A DNA stretch of 64,000 nt, taken from contig JADKJR010000005.1 of the NCBI GenBank assembly GCA_016720925.1, positions 124,001 through 188,000 of the forward strand, written 5' to 3'. The notes under the pieces were generated by a model, which ran no database searches, was not told the DNA's origin, and worked only from the letters and a program-made list of their open reading frames with translations. Origin of the DNA: Betaproteobacteria bacterium. GTDB taxonomy: Bacteria; Pseudomonadota; Gammaproteobacteria; Burkholderiales; Usitatibacteraceae. Shown here piece by piece: positions 24,413 through 34,187 of this stretch (the stretch's first letter is position 1; the number at the start of each line of letters is the position of its first letter). Both the position numbers and the translations under genes were made by a program.

Positions 24413-26851
24413 TCAATCATTGCCGTGGTCATCATCGCCATCATCATCGCCTGCGCGGCAGTTGCGCGACGTACCCTTGACCGTAACGACTTTCGACAAC
24501 TGCGTGCCCGCCCTGGCCTGTATGCGGCAGGGTGCCGTACGGAGCCTCAGTTCCAGCTTCCACTTTCCTTCGCTATTGGCGATGGCATTACCCAGTACGT
24601 TTCCTGAATCGGCATCGATAACCGTCACGTTTGACCTGCCCGGGGTGACCTTGCCCTTGGCCTTGAGTTTGGAATCACCCCACTCCGCCTCCTCGATTGA
24701 GACCGCGCCCGAGGTCGATGTTGCCGCCAGCACGGTGATGACAAAGGACTGCGGCGCGCTGGTAAGCGCCGGGGTTCCGTTGTCGGTCGCTGTCACCGCC
24801 ACTGAGTAGCCACCGGCTTGACCTGCTGCCGGCGTCCACCGGAAGCTGCCGCTCGGACTCAGCGTCGCGCCGCGAGGCAAAGTGGAACTTGCGAAGCTCA
24901 ACGCATTGCCGTCTGGATCGGTGCCGCTGATCACGAACGCCAGCAACTGACCCGCGGTGACCGTCTTGTTGCCGGGATCCGTCACCACGGGGGCGCGGTT
25001 TGCACTCACGGCGGCAACGGTGATCGCGAACACTTCCGCGTCGGTCAACACGCCGTCGCTAACCGTGATGGTGACATTGGCGAAGCTGCCGGTCTGACCG
25101 GATGTCGGCGTCCAATTGAAAGTTGCCGCACCGGTGCCGTTCGGGGTCAGCGTCGCGCCAGTGGGCAGATTTGCGCTCGTGAAAGTGAGCGTGTCGCCAT
25201 CGGCGTCACTGGCGGTGATCGCGATCGCTATCGACTGTCCCGCGTTCAGTGTCCGATTGCCGATCGGGCTCGGGCTCAACACCGGTGGCCGGTTGACATT
25301 GCCCACGGTAATCGTGAAGGTTTCGGATGCGCTCAATGCTCCGTCGCTAACGTTTATCGTCACGCTGTAGTTACCTGCCTGCGCAAAGCCCGGTGTCCAA
25401 TTGAACGCACCCGTCGGCGCAAGGCTCGCGCCCGCAGGCAGATTGGCACTGGTGAAGTTGAGCGTGTTGCCGTCTGGGTCCGATCCCGTTGCCGTGAACG
25501 TCAGCGACTGGCCTTCATTCGTCGTCTTCGCACCGATCGGATTCAGCACTGGCGGCCGGTTGATGCTGCCGACAGTGATCGTGAACGTCTCGGAGTCGAT
25601 CTGCGGGGGACTACCGTTGTCAGCCACATTTATCGTCACACTGAAGTTGCCGTTCTGTCCTGCCGACGGCGTCCAACTGAAGGCGCCTGCCGGTGTAAAC
25701 GTCGCACCGGCGGGCAGATTGCCTGCCGAGAACGTCAGCACGCTCGAATCCGGGTCCGTTGCCGTGGCGGTGAACGCCAGCAATTGCCCCACGTTGGTAG
25801 TCTTCGCACCGATGGGTGCAAGTAACGGGGGTTGGTTCGCATTGATGACGGTGATCGTGAATTGTGCGCTGGCACTTTGCGGCGGACTCCCCTTGTCGGT
25901 GACGGTGATCGTCACGTTGGGATACGAGCCGGCCTGCGTCAGGCTGGGTGTCCATGCAAATGTCGCCGTGCCATTCAAGTTGTCGGTCAGCGTCGCACCG
26001 GTTGGCAGGTTCGCGCCTGCAAAGGAGAGCCCATCGCCAGCTGGATCGGTCGCCGTAATCGCGATCGTCTTCAACTGGACTTCATTCGCCGTCTGCGAAG
26101 CGCCGATCGCACCCAATACCGGCGGCCGGTTGATGTTGCCGACGGTGATGGTAACAATTTCAAAATCGCTCTGCGCCGGACTTCCGTTATCGGTGACCGT
26201 GATCGTGACGTTGTAATTGCCGCCCTGCGCGAACGAAGGTGTCCAGTTGAATACACCCGCCGGGCTGAGCGTCGCGCCTGTGGGCAGGTTGCCGCCCGAG
26301 TACGTCAGGGCGTTTCCGTCCGGGTCAGTGGCGGTAGCGGTGAAGGCCAGTGGTTGCCCTTCGCTTACTGTTTTCGCGCCAATTGGTGACAGTACGGGTG
26401 GCCGATTGGCCGTGGCCGCAGGGTCGAGGGAGCCGGTAATGGACGGCGGGCTCCGATTGGTTGCGGTAACCGCCAGCGTGAACATGTCGTACAGCGTATT
26501 GACCGCACCGGGTGTCCACCCTGGCTGGGAGTTGGCATTGATCTCGGCAATATTCGACGCGCCGGTCGGGTCGCCGTCCGAGTTCGTCGACTCAATGGCC
26601 AGATACGCCGCGCGGACGGTTTGGCCGCTATTGTGCTGTGCGGTCCACGCCCGACCATATTCGTTAAGGTCGGTTCCGCCGCCGTTGGAATGGCAGATAT
26701 TGCAGGAGGCGTTCACCCCCGAGGTTGAGGCTGGGTAAACCAGATTGAACCCATCCGTACCCCGCAAATAACTGCTGACCGCCATTGCGGAACCGGAGCC
26801 CAGGAGTAATGCCATGAGCCCCACAAGCCAAATGGCTGATTTCTTTTTCAT
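24413..26851 (-). CDS. Secreted Ig-like repeat protein with an N-terminal CxxCH motif
   Basis: About 812 aa. A signal peptide (KKKSAIWLVGLMALLLGSG, then Ala-x-Ala) precedes a roughly 110-residue domain with one heme-type motif, CNICH, and a Ca-loop-like segment NSDGDPTGASNIAEI. Six putative Ig (He_PIG/cadherin-like) repeats of about 85 residues follow, each starting N(R/Q)(P/A)P and containing TDPDGN, LPxGAT, FxWTP and VTIxVxD. A beta-rich C-terminal domain ends in an acidic tail (GDDDGDDDHGND). The ATG has GAGG six bases upstream. The product may be a surface or periplasmic protein carrying a covalent heme, or the CxxCH may be structural. The ccm genes at 1-1625 would supply heme attachment. 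Confidence 0.82.
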   Translation of the reverse strand: MKKKSAIWLVGLMALLLGSGSAMAVSSYLRGTDGFNLVYPASTSGVNASCNICHSNGGGTDLNEYGRAWTAQHNSGQTVRAAYLAIESTNSDGDPTGASNIAEINANSQPGWTPGAVNTLYDMFTLAVTATNRSPPSITGSLDPAATANRPPVLSPIGAKTVSEGQPLAFTATATDPDGNALTYSGGNLPTGATLSPAGVFNWTPSFAQGGNYNVTITVTDNGSPAQSDFEIVTITVGNINRPPVLGAIGASQTANEVQLKTIAITATDPAGDGLSFAGANLPTGATLTDNLNGTATFAWTPSLTQAGSYPNVTITVTDKGSPPQSASAQFTITVINANQPPLLAPIGAKTTNVGQLLAFTATATDPDSSVLTFSAGNLPAGATFTPAGAFSWTPSAGQNGNFSVTINVADNGSPPQIDSETFTITVGSINRPPVLNPIGAKTTNEGQSLTFTATGSDPDGNTLNFTSANLPAGASLAPTGAFNWTPGFAQAGNYSVTINVSDGALSASETFTITVGNVNRPPVLSPSPIGNRTLNAGQSIAIAITASDADGDTLTFTSANLPTGATLTPNGTGAATFNWTPTSGQTGSFANVTITVSDGVLTDAEVFAITVAAVSANRAPVVTDPGNKTVTAGQLLAFVISGTDPDGNALSFASSTLPRGATLSPSGSFRWTPAAGQAGGYSVAVTATDNGTPALTSAPQSFVITVLAATSTSGAVSIEEAEWGDSKLKAKGKVTPGRSNVTVIDADSGNVLGNAIANSEGKWKLELRLRTAPCRIQARAGTQLSKVVTVKGTSRNCRAGDDDGDDDHGND

Positions 26852-27165
26852 ATAACCCTCGCGTCGATGTTCTCTGGAAACGGGGCGCATCGTTGAAACT
26901 CGGATGCGCCGATACATGTGAGAGGTGCGAGCAGCACATGGTGATTGAGGAAAATCGGCTGCAAAGTTGATCATTCACCTTGACCTCTCAGTGGGATTTG
27001 TTCGCACAATTCGTGCCACGCCGCAACCTGTTGAAGTTAAACAAAATAGTTTCATGGATGGAGTTGCCTTCCGTTGCCATCCCCCGACATGTTTGAGGGA
27101 GAAGGCAAGGAGTCATTGTTTTGTATGGGTTTTTTCTGTTGCTACTTGGAGACGCCGCCATCCAC
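26852..27165. other. Divergent intergenic region, Ig-repeat gene to 27322 gene
   Basis: Some 314 nt with several AT-rich patches. No tRNA or recognisable coding segment. Promoters for both divergent genes must lie in this region or its extension to 27321. Confidence 0.35.
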
Positions 27166-27181
27166 TGTGACCCACATCACA
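27166..27181. promoter_or_regulatory. CRP-like operator, site 1
   Basis: The sequence TGTGACCCACATCACA matches the CRP palindrome TGTGA-N6-TCACA exactly. It lies 156 bp upstream of the ATG at 27322 and 315 bp upstream of the divergent ATG at 26851. Confidence 0.6.
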
Positions 27182-27249
27182 AGTAAGCGAGCGCTGGCAC
27201 CCGTCGCAGGCGTTTGCTAGCAACACGCCAGAGGATTTATTTGGCCAAA

Positions 27250-27265
27250 TGTGACGTATGTCATC
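27250..27265. promoter_or_regulatory. CRP-like operator, site 2 (weaker)
   Basis: TGTGACGTATGTCATC fits TGTGA-N6-TCA with the outer right bases divergent. It is 84 bp, close to eight helical turns, downstream of site 1 and about 72 bp upstream of the 27322 start. Confidence 0.4.
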
Positions 27266-27321
27266 GCTGGCATGTCCGCAGAAGCATCAACTCGATGTAT
27301 CAATTGACCGGAGACGATTCC

Positions 27322-27975
27322 ATGAACCTGCTGGATTTGATCGAGACACAATTGCTCGCCAACCGGCTCCCGCTGGTGGCGATTACACTGGCGGCGGTAC
27401 CGCATGCCAATACGCCGACCGTGCTGACTTTGCATTGGCACGGCTTTGTGGAGGTGAAATTGACCGACGATTCCGCGACCGTCGCCTACCAGCCGGTGCC
27501 CAGTTCCGCGCTGCAAATCAACCGCCGCTGGGACCACTTCGACGATCTCGATCACGAAACGCTCGAGACGGCTTGGGAATTGGGTGCATGGAATCTGGAA
27601 CGATTGGAAGCGCGTCCGTTCTCTCGCATGGGCGCGCCAACCAGCGAGACCGTTGACGGCATGCACGCTTTCGGCGCCTCGCCGCTCGCCATTGACGGGG
27701 ATTCGCCATTCGTCGCCGATGTGCCGGACGGCGGCGATCCGATCGAGGCAGCCGGGCGCTCGGGATACGTGCAGTGGCTGTTTCGCCCGGTGCGCGGCGG
27801 GTTATGGTCGGAAGTTGCTGACGACGTCACGTTGCAACCTGGTGGCTATCGCAATCCGCCTTGTCCGCTGTTAAGTGAGGCGCCGGAGCGACGGCTCACG
27901 CCGCGCGATCGGCGCTGGGTATATCAGTTGGGGCGCAGTGACAAGATCGTCGAGCGGAGCGCGCGCGACCACTAA
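27322..27975 (+). CDS. Conserved hypothetical protein, function unknown
   Basis: A 217-aa soluble protein that I do not recognise. It begins MNLLDLIETQLLANRLPLVA and has an aromatic-rich centre (TLHWHGFVEVKL, LQINRRWDHFDDLDHE) followed by AWELGAWNLERLEARPFSRMG and a C-terminal basic stretch (RRLTPRDRRWVYQLGRSDKIV). No signal peptide, membrane segment or metal-binding cluster is visible. ATG 27322 is preferred because GGAG lies about eight bases upstream; the frame extends 36 codons further with an unlikely composition. It stands alone on the plus strand behind two CRP-like sites, so cAMP- or redox-linked control is plausible. Confidence 0.65.
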   Translation: MNLLDLIETQLLANRLPLVAITLAAVPHANTPTVLTLHWHGFVEVKLTDDSATVAYQPVPSSALQINRRWDHFDDLDHETLETAWELGAWNLERLEARPFSRMGAPTSETVDGMHAFGASPLAIDGDSPFVADVPDGGDPIEAAGRSGYVQWLFRPVRGGLWSEVADDVTLQPGGYRNPPCPLLSEAPERRLTPRDRRWVYQLGRSDKIVERSARDH

Positions 27976-28052
27976 CGCCGGCACGCTACGGCTGCGGCCG
28001 CGTTCACTGCATAACCTGTGGCCCTGATGTGACCCATCGAAAAAATCAAGCT

Positions 28053-28108
28053 CAAGCACTGGTGCGGCTTCTGGAGCACAAATGCTCCAGAAGCCGCACC
28101 AGTGCTAG
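28053..28108. repeat. Dispersed palindromic repeat, copy 2 (perfect hairpin)
   Basis: Arms 28055-28078 and 28083-28106 are perfect 24-bp complements around a four-base loop. The core AGCACTGGTGCGGCTTC belongs to the dispersed family. It ends 30 nt before the ATG of the regulator at 28137, so it would fold in that gene's leader. Confidence 0.85.
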
Positions 28109-28136
28109 AATTTCCAAAATTTCTTCAGAACAGATC

Positions 28137-28895
28137 ATGAAGAGCACCGACACGAAAACAAGCAGCCGCGCGGCGTCCGCAGCGATGCATTTCACCATTG
28201 CGATCGTCGAGGACGACGAAACGATGAATGAAACCCTCGCGAAATGGGTGCGCGAAATGGGTCATACCGCCATTGCGTTCACCACCGGCGGCACGTTTCT
28301 TAAAGCGTGTCGGCATACCGAATTTTCTCTCTTTCTTCTCGACTGGGCGCTGCCGGATATCGAGGGCATCGACCTGGTGCGTCGAATGCGATCGGTTGAC
28401 GGGATCGAAGCGCCGATCATTCTCTGCACTTCCCGCGACGGCGAAGCGGATATCGTCGAGGCGCTGGGTGCGGGCGCTGACGATTTCATCGTCAAGCCCA
28501 TTCGCCGGCATGAGTTGGCCGCACGCATCGCCGCTGCGCTGCGTCGAGCCACGCCCCAGCCGGCGGATGGCGGCGTCCTGAGCGTTCCGCCTTTTTCCAT
28601 TGACCTCGCAAATCGGGTGTTTCACATTGACGGTAAGCGCGTTGAACTGCAGAACCGTGAATATGAGCTGGCATTGTTGCTGTTCCAGAATCTGAACGGC
28701 GTCGTGTCGCGAGCGCGCATCATCCAGGGCCTTTGGGGCAGTGAGCCCATGGAAACGTCTCGCACGCTCGATACGCATATCAGCCGCGTTCGCCGCAAAC
28801 TCGGTATTGCCGCCGAGCGCGGCTTGGTACTTCAATCCGTTTACGGGTTGGGATACCGGCTGCAGGCGGTTGCGGCGACGCTGTCCAAGGACTAA
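28137..28895 (+). CDS. OmpR-family response regulator
   Basis: A 252-aa regulator. The receiver domain starts near residue 18 (FTIAIVEDDETMNETL) with the phospho-Asp in LFLLDWALPDIEGID, a Ser/Thr switch in IILCTSRD and Lys in DDFIVKPIRRHELAARI. The winged helix follows (LQNREYELALLLFQNLNGVVSR, TLDTHISRVRRKLGI, SVYGLGYRLQ). No kinase gene is adjacent, so it is an orphan in this window. ATG 28137 is preferred; an internal ATG 16 codons later (MHFTIAIVEDD) is an alternative. A perfect hairpin in the leader may limit or modulate expression. It converges on the dehydrogenase gene with only six bases between stops. Confidence 0.9.
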   Translation: MKSTDTKTSSRAASAAMHFTIAIVEDDETMNETLAKWVREMGHTAIAFTTGGTFLKACRHTEFSLFLLDWALPDIEGIDLVRRMRSVDGIEAPIILCTSRDGEADIVEALGAGADDFIVKPIRRHELAARIAAALRRATPQPADGGVLSVPPFSIDLANRVFHIDGKRVELQNREYELALLLFQNLNGVVSRARIIQGLWGSEPMETSRTLDTHISRVRRKLGIAAERGLVLQSVYGLGYRLQAVAATLSKD

Positions 28896-28901
28896 GCGAG
28901 A

Positions 28902-29843
28902 TCAGGTGACCGCGGTCAGCAAAGCGCCAGTTGAAATGAAATGACGCAGATTGGCCAGCGTCAGGTCCGCCATCGCCTGCCGGGTTTCACGTGTTCCACT
29001 TGCCACATGAGGCAGCAACACAACGTTATCGAGCGCGATTAACGCTGCAGGCACATTGGGCTCGGCTTCAAACACATCGAGTCCGGCTCCCGCAATGCGC
29101 TTGTTCACCAGCGCATCGACCAGCGCGGCCTCGTCAACCACGCTGCCGCGCGCGATGTTGATGAGATATCCGTTTGGCCCGAGCGCGGCTAGCACTTCCG
29201 AAGACACCAGATGGCGCGTATCGCCGCCGCCCGCACTGGCGACGACCAGAAAATCAGCCCATCGCGCGAGCCCGATCAGCGTGGGTTCATATCCGTAATC
29301 GACGGTCGCGACCGGGCGGCGGTTGTGATACCGCACCTCAATATCAAATCCGCCGGCACGTTTGGCGATCACGCGCCCAATGCGGCCGAGTCCCAGAATA
29401 CCGAGGCGTTTGCCGCTGACGCGCGTTTGCAGCGGAAACGCGCCCTTCAGCCACTCGCCGCGACGCACAAACCGGTCCGACGCGGAGATGCCGCGCGCGA
29501 CATCGATCAACAGGCCAAAGGCGATGTCGGCAACGCAATCATCCAATACGCCAGGCGTATTGCTGACCGCAATGCCGCGGTGTTTGGCTTCATCGACATC
29601 AATCGTCTCGTAGCCGACACCGAAACTGCAGATGGCTTTCAGCGATGGCATCGCCGCCATCATGGCCGCGTCGGCGCCAAAGCGGGCCGAAGTGACAAGC
29701 GCGGTGAATTCGTGACCGTGCGCCGCCAGAAACGCGTCAGCATCCGGCTCGTCCGCCAGACGATGCGCGGCAAACTCATCGTTGAGGACCTTTTCCAATG
29801 CGGGCAGCAGTCGGCCCTTTTGCAGAATGCGTGGTTTGTGCAT
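28902..29843 (-). CDS. D-2-hydroxyacid dehydrogenase (glyoxylate/hydroxypyruvate reductase-like)
   Basis: A 313-aa NAD(P)-dependent oxidoreductase of the D-isomer 2-hydroxyacid dehydrogenase family, which reduces 2-keto acids such as glyoxylate or hydroxypyruvate. The Rossmann motif GLGRIGRVIAKR lies near residue 150. Catalytic residues are in place: Arg in NIARGSVVDEAAL, Glu in DVFEAEPNVP and His in LLPHVASGTRETR. SFGVGYETIDVDEAKHRGI and NTPGVLDDCVADIAFGLL are also typical. The exact substrate cannot be fixed. It stands alone on the minus strand, divergent from groES across 314 nt. Confidence 0.9.
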   Translation of the reverse strand: MHKPRILQKGRLLPALEKVLNDEFAAHRLADEPDADAFLAAHGHEFTALVTSARFGADAAMMAAMPSLKAICSFGVGYETIDVDEAKHRGIAVSNTPGVLDDCVADIAFGLLIDVARGISASDRFVRRGEWLKGAFPLQTRVSGKRLGILGLGRIGRVIAKRAGGFDIEVRYHNRRPVATVDYGYEPTLIGLARWADFLVVASAGGGDTRHLVSSEVLAALGPNGYLINIARGSVVDEAALVDALVNKRIAGAGLDVFEAEPNVPAALIALDNVVLLPHVASGTRETRQAMADLTLANLRHFISTGALLTAVT

Positions 29844-29891
29844 CAGTCAGAGTTTATTCTGCCTAGTGGCCAAAGCAAGAAACTGGAAACG

Positions 29892-29949
29892 CAAGCACTG
29901 GCGCGGCTTTTCAGGCAAAAAACACTCAAACACCTCGCCAATGCTTGTG
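29892..29949. repeat. Dispersed palindromic repeat, copy 3
   Basis: CAAGCACTGGCGCGGC on the left and CTCGCCAATGCTTG on the right form an imperfect hairpin. Its full length aligns with the reverse complement of copy 6 (49543-49608) over about 66 nt. It lies between the dehydrogenase start and the groES promoter. Confidence 0.7.
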
Positions 29950-30015
29950 TTTGTCGGAATTTCGGGCATAAGCAATTTATTTCAGGCGGTTTGGTTGAAT
30001 AAATGCCGCATGAAC

Positions 30016-30044
30016 TTGAAAAACGTCGCGACCACCCTTATTAT
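30016..30044 (+). promoter_or_regulatory. groESL promoter
   Basis: TTGAAA (30016-30021), a 17-bp spacer and TATTAT (30039-30044) make a strong housekeeping-type promoter whose -10 abuts the CIRCE operator. CTTGAA at 30015 could also act as a heat-shock sigma -35, but no clear CCCCAT-type -10 follows. Confidence 0.75.
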
Positions 30045-30070
30045 TAGCACTCCTTCGGGTTGAGTGCTAA
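30044..30070. promoter_or_regulatory. CIRCE operator (HrcA site)
   Basis: Exact consensus: TTAGCACTC, nine bases, GAGTGCTAA. CIRCE is the operator bound by the HrcA repressor upstream of groESL. It covers the expected transcription start, about 88 bp before the groES ATG. Confidence 0.97.
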
Positions 30071-30157
30071 CAAAATTATCTGCGCTCCCTGAGCGTTTTC
30101 GCTGGTCTCATCGAGGCTGGTTTCTTGTAAATCAATGTTTTAATCAAGGAGTGAGCT

Positions 30158-30445
30158 ATGAAACTGCGTCCCCTGCACGATCGTGTGATCGTCAAGCGTT
30201 TGGAAGAAGAGCGGAAAACCGCATCCGGTATCGTCATCCCTGACACCGCCGCCGAGAAACCTGACCAAGGCGAAGTCCTGGCCGTGGGCCCGGGCAAAAA
30301 GAACGACGAAGGCAAGCTGTTCCCGGTTGACGTGAAAGTCGGCGACAAGATCCTGTTCGGCAAGTATTCCGGCACGACCGTGCGGGTTGACGGCGACGAA
30401 CTGCTCGTCATGCGTGAAGAAGACATCATGGCCGTCGTGGCGTAA
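30158..30445 (+). CDS. groES: Co-chaperonin GroES
   Basis: A 95-aa heptameric lid of the GroEL folding chamber. It begins MKLRPLHDRVIVKRLEEE and contains the mobile loop ERKTASGIVIPDTAAEKP with the GIVIP contact to GroEL, then GKYSGTTVRVDGDELLVMRE and a C-terminal EEDIMAVV. AAGGAG lies seven bases before the ATG. It is the first gene of the groES-groEL operon, behind a strong promoter and CIRCE operator, so heat induction through HrcA is expected. The 181-nt gap to groEL contains a long palindrome. Confidence 0.98.
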   Translation: MKLRPLHDRVIVKRLEEERKTASGIVIPDTAAEKPDQGEVLAVGPGKKNDEGKLFPVDVKVGDKILFGKYSGTTVRVDGDELLVMREEDIMAVVA

Positions 30446-30457
30446 TAAAGCGGCGTC

Positions 30458-30554
30458 TTTCGTTCCAATGCGGCGTTGCTCGAAAAATTTCTAGCTTGTG
30501 TACTTGATGTACACATCGCGTCGAAATTTTTCTCGCGCCTTGCCTTGAAACGAA
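30458..30554. repeat. Long palindrome between groES and groEL
   Basis: Nested inverted repeat: outer arms TTTCGTTCCA / TTGAAACGAAA, middle arms CGAAAAATTTC / GAAATTTTTC, and centre TGTGTAC-TTGAT-GTACACA. Its GCGGCGTTGCTC...TCGCGCCTT frame is repeated at 32293-32372 behind groEL. It has no T-run typical of a terminator and must be read through to express groEL. Confidence 0.75.
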
Positions 30555-30626
30555 ATACTTGCTTTCTTATCGCCCCGATTCCGCAATAAATTTCCTGCTA
30601 CAAATTACTGATACGAGGTAACAATC

Positions 30627-32279
<1,653 letters not shown>

Positions 32280-32292
32280 TGACACGAGCATA

Positions 32293-32372
32293 GCGGGCCG
32301 CGGCGTTGTTGCTCAAGGGCTCGTGTACAAGAACGTACACGTCACCCTTTCGCGCCTAGCCGCAATCCCGCT
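32293..32372. repeat. Long palindrome downstream of groEL
   Basis: Outer arms GCGGGCCGCGGCG / CGCCTAGCCGCAATCCCGC, middle CAAGGGCTCGTGTACAAG / GAACGTACACGTCACCCTT. The order of elements matches the palindrome between groES and groEL. Confidence 0.7.
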
Positions 32373-32419
32373 CTGCCCGGTCATTGAACATTGGGCGATG
32401 TATTGCTTGCGAAGTAACA

Positions 32420-32454
32420 AACAAAAGCCGGGTTTTCCCGGCTTTTGTTTTTTT
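32420..32454 (+). terminator. Rho-independent terminator of groESL
   Basis: Stem ACAAAAGCCGGG / CCCGGCTTTTGT with a TTTT loop, followed by a run of seven T. It ends 22 nt before the next gene, so that gene needs its own promoter in or near the stem. Confidence 0.92.
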
Positions 32455-32476
32455 GATCCTCGCGTAAGATAGTCGA

Positions 32477-33691
32477 ATGACACAGGTCCTTGTCGTCGAA
32501 GACGATCCGTTAATGCTTGAGTTCATCGTGCGCAGCCTTGCTTCGCGCGATCTGACGGCGACCACCGCGTGCAACGGAGATGATGCGTTGCGGCAATTGC
32601 GCGCGCAACCAACCGCCATAGTCATTTCTGACATCCGCATGCCCGGGATGGACGGCTTCAGTTTTGCGCGCGCGTTGCGGCGCGACGCCTCCATCGGGCA
32701 ACCTGAAATCATCTTCATATCCAGCCAGGACGAGCGCAATCATTATCGTCGCGCGATGCATGTCGGCGCGGCTGATTTTCTCGTCAAGCCATTCAAGTCA
32801 CATGAAATTGCCGATGCTGTCACGCGCTGCATCGAGGTGCGTAATGCACGCAAAGCCGAGGCGGCCTCCCGGGTTGAGTACGCGCATGAGAGTCTGCCAA
32901 AAATTCAGGGCTACGAAATCGTCCAAAAGCTGGGCGAAGGCGCAGCTTCGCTTGTATTCCTTGCAACGCATATCGCCAGCGGCGAGCAGCACGCCTTGAA
33001 GATCCTCAAACTGGTCGGCCTGGACGGCTCCACACAGGAGGCCATCAACCGCTTCATGGCCGAATACGACATGCTCTCGCGCCTTTCCCATCCCCATGTC
33101 GCCCGGGTTTATGAGCACGGTATTGGCGACCGCTGCCTGTTTATCGGCATGGAGCATTTGCCGGGTGGTGATTTACGCCTTGATATCGAGGTAGGCATGT
33201 CGCCGCATCAGGCACAGAAGCGCGCGGCCGAGATCGCTTCCGCGCTATCCGCGATCCATGCCGCAGGCATCATCCACCGCGACTTGAAACCCGCCAATGT
33301 GCTGATGCGCATGACCGGTGAGGCGGTGATCGCCGACTTCGGCATTGCCAAACAAGTTAGCTCAGCGTTGTCCCTGACGCGCCACGATATGGCGGTCGGC
33401 ACGCCCTATTACATGAGCCCCGAGCAGGCAAGAGGCAGCAACGTTGGACCACATAGTGATCTTTACGCGCTCGGCGTGCTGTATTTCGAGATGCTGGCCG
33501 GTCACCGGCCGTACGAAGCCAGTTCGACCAATGAGATCATGGGCAAGCACCTGCACGCGCCGATTCCGTTCTTGCCCACCAGTGTTGAGATGTATCAGCC
33601 GGTGATCGACAAGTTGATGGCCAAAAGCGTCACGGACCGCTACGCCAATGCGGATGTCGCGCGCGAGGCGATTCTGGCAACTACCGAATAG
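32477..33691 (+). CDS. Receiver domain fused to a Ser/Thr protein kinase
   Basis: A 404-aa cytosolic fusion. Residues 1-120 form a response-regulator receiver with acidic pair E8-D9-D10, phospho-Asp52 (ISDIRMPGMDG), Ser82 switch region and Lys104 (FLVKPFKSHE). Residues 145-400 form a Hanks-type kinase: Gly loop KLGEGAASLVF, Lys175 (HALKIL), HRDLKPANV with Asp269, DFGIAKQ with Asp287 and GTPYYMSPEQARG. All catalytic residues are present, so it probably phosphorylates Ser/Thr targets when the receiver is phosphorylated. No sensor kinase, phosphatase or obvious substrate is adjacent. The gene starts 22 nt after the groESL terminator. Confidence 0.92.
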   Translation: MTQVLVVEDDPLMLEFIVRSLASRDLTATTACNGDDALRQLRAQPTAIVISDIRMPGMDGFSFARALRRDASIGQPEIIFISSQDERNHYRRAMHVGAADFLVKPFKSHEIADAVTRCIEVRNARKAEAASRVEYAHESLPKIQGYEIVQKLGEGAASLVFLATHIASGEQHALKILKLVGLDGSTQEAINRFMAEYDMLSRLSHPHVARVYEHGIGDRCLFIGMEHLPGGDLRLDIEVGMSPHQAQKRAAEIASALSAIHAAGIIHRDLKPANVLMRMTGEAVIADFGIAKQVSSALSLTRHDMAVGTPYYMSPEQARGSNVGPHSDLYALGVLYFEMLAGHRPYEASSTNEIMGKHLHAPIPFLPTSVEMYQPVIDKLMAKSVTDRYANADVAREAILATTE

Positions 33692-33711
33692 CGACTACGC
33701 CAAGGTGCGTT

Positions 33712-34187
33712 CATGGTCAAGCAACCACTGCTTGCGCGCCAGCCCACCGCCGTAACCCGTACCGCACGGGAGCGAGGAGCAGGTTCACGCCGCATCGCGG
33801 CGGGATGCGACCGCGTATCGTGCGGAAGCCTCACGGGAGGGACATTTTTCTTTCATGGTCAAGCAACCACTGCTTGCGCGCCAGCCCACCGCCGTAACCC
33901 GTACCGCACGGGAGCGAGGAGCGGTTCACGCCGCATCGCGGCGGGATGTGACCGCGTATCGTGCGGAAGACTCACGGGAAGGACATTTTTCTTTCATGGT
34001 CAAGCAACCACTGCTTGCGCGCCAGCCCGCCGCCGTAACCCGTACCGCACGGGAGCGAGGAGCAGGTTCACGCCGCATCGCGGCGGGATGCGACCGCGTA
34101 TCGTGCGGAAGCCTCACGGGAGGGACATTTTTCTTTCATGGTCAAGCAACCACTGCTTGCGCGCCAGCCCACCGCCGTAACCCGTGA
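33712..34187. repeat. 142-bp tandem repeat, 3.3 copies, duplicating the 3' end of ada
   Basis: Units begin at 33712, 33854, 33995 and 34137 (CATGGTCAAGCAACC each time), giving spacings of 142, 141 and 142; unit 2 lacks one base. Each unit holds the last roughly 23 codons and stop of ada plus about 70 bp of its downstream sequence. The fourth, partial unit is the genuine gene end. Copies are nearly identical, so the expansion is recent. Each carries a short hairpin CGCATC...GATGCG. Confidence 0.92.

Noticed and set aside
33713..34187. Plus-strand frames of 110-155 aa in the tandem array
   Set aside because: They repeat because the DNA does; each is the antisense of the ada 3' end and its flank.
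33712..34187. CRISPR array
   Set aside because: The units are contiguous 142-bp copies without unique spacers and include coding sequence of ada.
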